Shown one piece after another: positions 63,246 through 64,000 of a stretch of 64,000 nt of DNA. The DNA is from Rhizomicrobium sp. (GTDB taxonomy: Bacteria > Pseudomonadota > Alphaproteobacteria > Micropepsales > Micropepsaceae). The notes below the pieces were generated by a model. The model was given only the letters and a program-made list of their open reading frames with translations. It did not search any database and was not told the origin of the DNA. Position 1 is the first letter of the stretch, and the number at the start of each line of letters is the position of its first letter. Location of the stretch: the NCBI GenBank assembly GCA_037200985.1, contig JBBCGJ010000001.1, forward strand, positions 2,084,756 to 2,148,755, in the 5' to 3' direction. The translations under genes and the position numbers were made by a program.

Positions 63246-63968
63246 ATGGCGGTCGCTCTCTCCGTGGTCGTGCCGGTCAAGGACGAGGCCGAGAATGTCG
63301 GGCCGCTGGCGCGCGAGATTGCGGCCGCGGTGACGGGCGAGGATGCCGAGATCATCTTCGTCGACGACGGTTCGACCGACGGCACCGGGGCCGCGCTCAA
63401 GGCGCTCAAGGACGAGATCCCGTCGCTGCGGGTGATCCAGCACGGCCGCAACCTCGGCCAGAGCCGCGGCATCCGCACCGGCGTGCGCGCCGCGCGCTCC
63501 GACGTCATCGTCACGCTGGACGGCGACGGGCAGAACGATCCAGCCGACATCCCCAAGCTGCTCGCCGTGCTGCGCGGCCCCGACGCGGGCAATATCGGCG
63601 TGGTCTCCGGCGTGCGCGCGCGCCGCAAGGACACGTTCAGCCGGCGCTTCGCCTCGCGGCTGGGCAATGCGATCCGCTCGCGCCTGCTCGACGACGGCGC
63701 GATCGACACGGGCTGCGGCCTCAAAGTGTTCCGCCGCGAGGCCTTCCTCGCCCTTCCCTATTTCGACCACATCCACCGCTTCATCATCACGCTCATGATC
63801 CGCGAGGGCTATGACGTGCGCTTCGCCGAGGTGAACCATCGCCCGCGGACGCATGGCCGCTCGAAATACACCAATTTCGGCCGGCTCCTGGTGAGCGTGA
63901 ACGACATTCTGGGCGTGCGCTGGCTGCAGCGGCGTTTCCGGGCCAACGCCGAGTCGCGGGAGATCTGA
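63246..63968 (+). CDS. GT2 polyprenyl-phosphate glycosyltransferase
   Basis: 240 residues. DPM1-like GT2: VVVPVKDEAENV, VDDGSTDGT and the DxD-type site TLDGDGQNDP; FITLMIREGYDVRFAEVNHR and HGRSKY near the C-terminus. It would make the polyprenyl-phosphate sugar used by a GT-C such as the divergent ArnT-like enzyme. Confidence 0.93.
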   Translation: MAVALSVVVPVKDEAENVGPLAREIAAAVTGEDAEIIFVDDGSTDGTGAALKALKDEIPSLRVIQHGRNLGQSRGIRTGVRAARSDVIVTLDGDGQNDPADIPKLLAVLRGPDAGNIGVVSGVRARRKDTFSRRFASRLGNAIRSRLLDDGAIDTGCGLKVFRREAFLALPYFDHIHRFIITLMIREGYDVRFAEVNHRPRTHGRSKYTNFGRLLVSVNDILGVRWLQRRFRANAESREI

Positions 63969-64000
63969 TGAGCTACCTCACGCGTCTCTATATGCTCGCA
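63968..64000 (+). CDS. Start of next gene (partial)
   Basis: ATG 63968-63970 overlaps the GT2 stop (ATGA) and reads MSYLTRLYMLA to the window edge. Too short to identify; translational coupling suggests a protein of the same glycan pathway. Confidence 0.5.
   Translation, partial: MSYLTRLYMLA

Overview
The window is a GC-rich, gene-dense stretch of alphaproteobacterial chromosome. The evidence is the lspA / BamF-type lipoprotein / paired M16 peptidase order, a Usg protein, an IleRS with an HxGT-type signature, a TipF-like degenerate EAL protein, and a CIRCE-controlled groESL operon. The protein families would fit a Micropepsaceae/Rhizomicrobium-like lineage, but that placement is inference. 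I saw no rRNA, tRNA, CRISPR array, integrase or transposase. Almost everything is chromosomal housekeeping, envelope and small-molecule genes; accessory material is limited to a toxin-antitoxin pair, two small XRE regulators and many palindromic intergenic repeats.

Layout. 1-2.6 kb: the end of an MDR-family reductase, rsmD, and an MFS transporter split by a frameshift in a G/C run. 2.6-5.6 kb: a GNAT acetyltransferase and two tandem paralogous pentapeptide-repeat proteins. 5.7-18.8 kb, all on the minus strand: mutL, pgi, an M16 pair (one active, one lacking the zinc site), a BamF-like lipoprotein, lspA, ileS, ribF, a MaoC hydratase and a HAD-IIA phosphatase. 18.9-23.2 kb: a four-gene translationally coupled operon of ABC ATPase, FtsX/MacB permease, LolA-like periplasmic protein and predicted outer-membrane barrel, which looks like an envelope lipid or lipoprotein export route. 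23.3-30.6 kb: the TipF-like protein, glutathione peroxidase, two small OmpA-type lipoproteins around an orphan periplasmic protein, an SDR, an LprI-like protein, alanine dehydrogenase and a Gly/His-rich secreted protein. 30.7-38.7 kb: D-threonine aldolase-like enzyme, DMT transporter, acetylpolyamine amidohydrolase, thioesterase, SUMF1-domain protein, DUF983, TonB-like protein, Usg and YghU. 38.9-42.6 kb: divergent XRE regulators, a RelE/HigB-HigA type module and groESL. 42.6-49.4 kb: small envelope, PAS and regulatory proteins, including a LexA/CI-fold regulator whose peptidase residues are gone. 49.5-52.2 kb: thrS-infC, with infC starting at a rare ATA codon behind a leader with competing hairpins. 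52.3-56.8 kb: an orphan protein, threonine dehydratase, CorA, an EamA transporter and alpha-carbonic anhydrase.

The most promising unexplained system is the minus-strand cluster at 56.7-60.9 kb: a KamA-type radical SAM lysine 2,3-aminomutase, two different D-Ala-D-Ala-ligase-fold ATP-grasp ligases and a Cys-cluster protein, behind a clear sigma70-type promoter. It reads as a small pathway that makes a beta-amino acid (probably beta-lysine) and couples it to other amino acids. The window ends with an ArnT-like GT-C glycosyltransferase and a divergent GT2 polyprenyl-phosphate glycosyltransferase.

A second theme is the palindromic repeats of at least three sequence families. They sit directly against start or stop codons, and several supply the purine-rich ribosome-binding sequence of the next gene.
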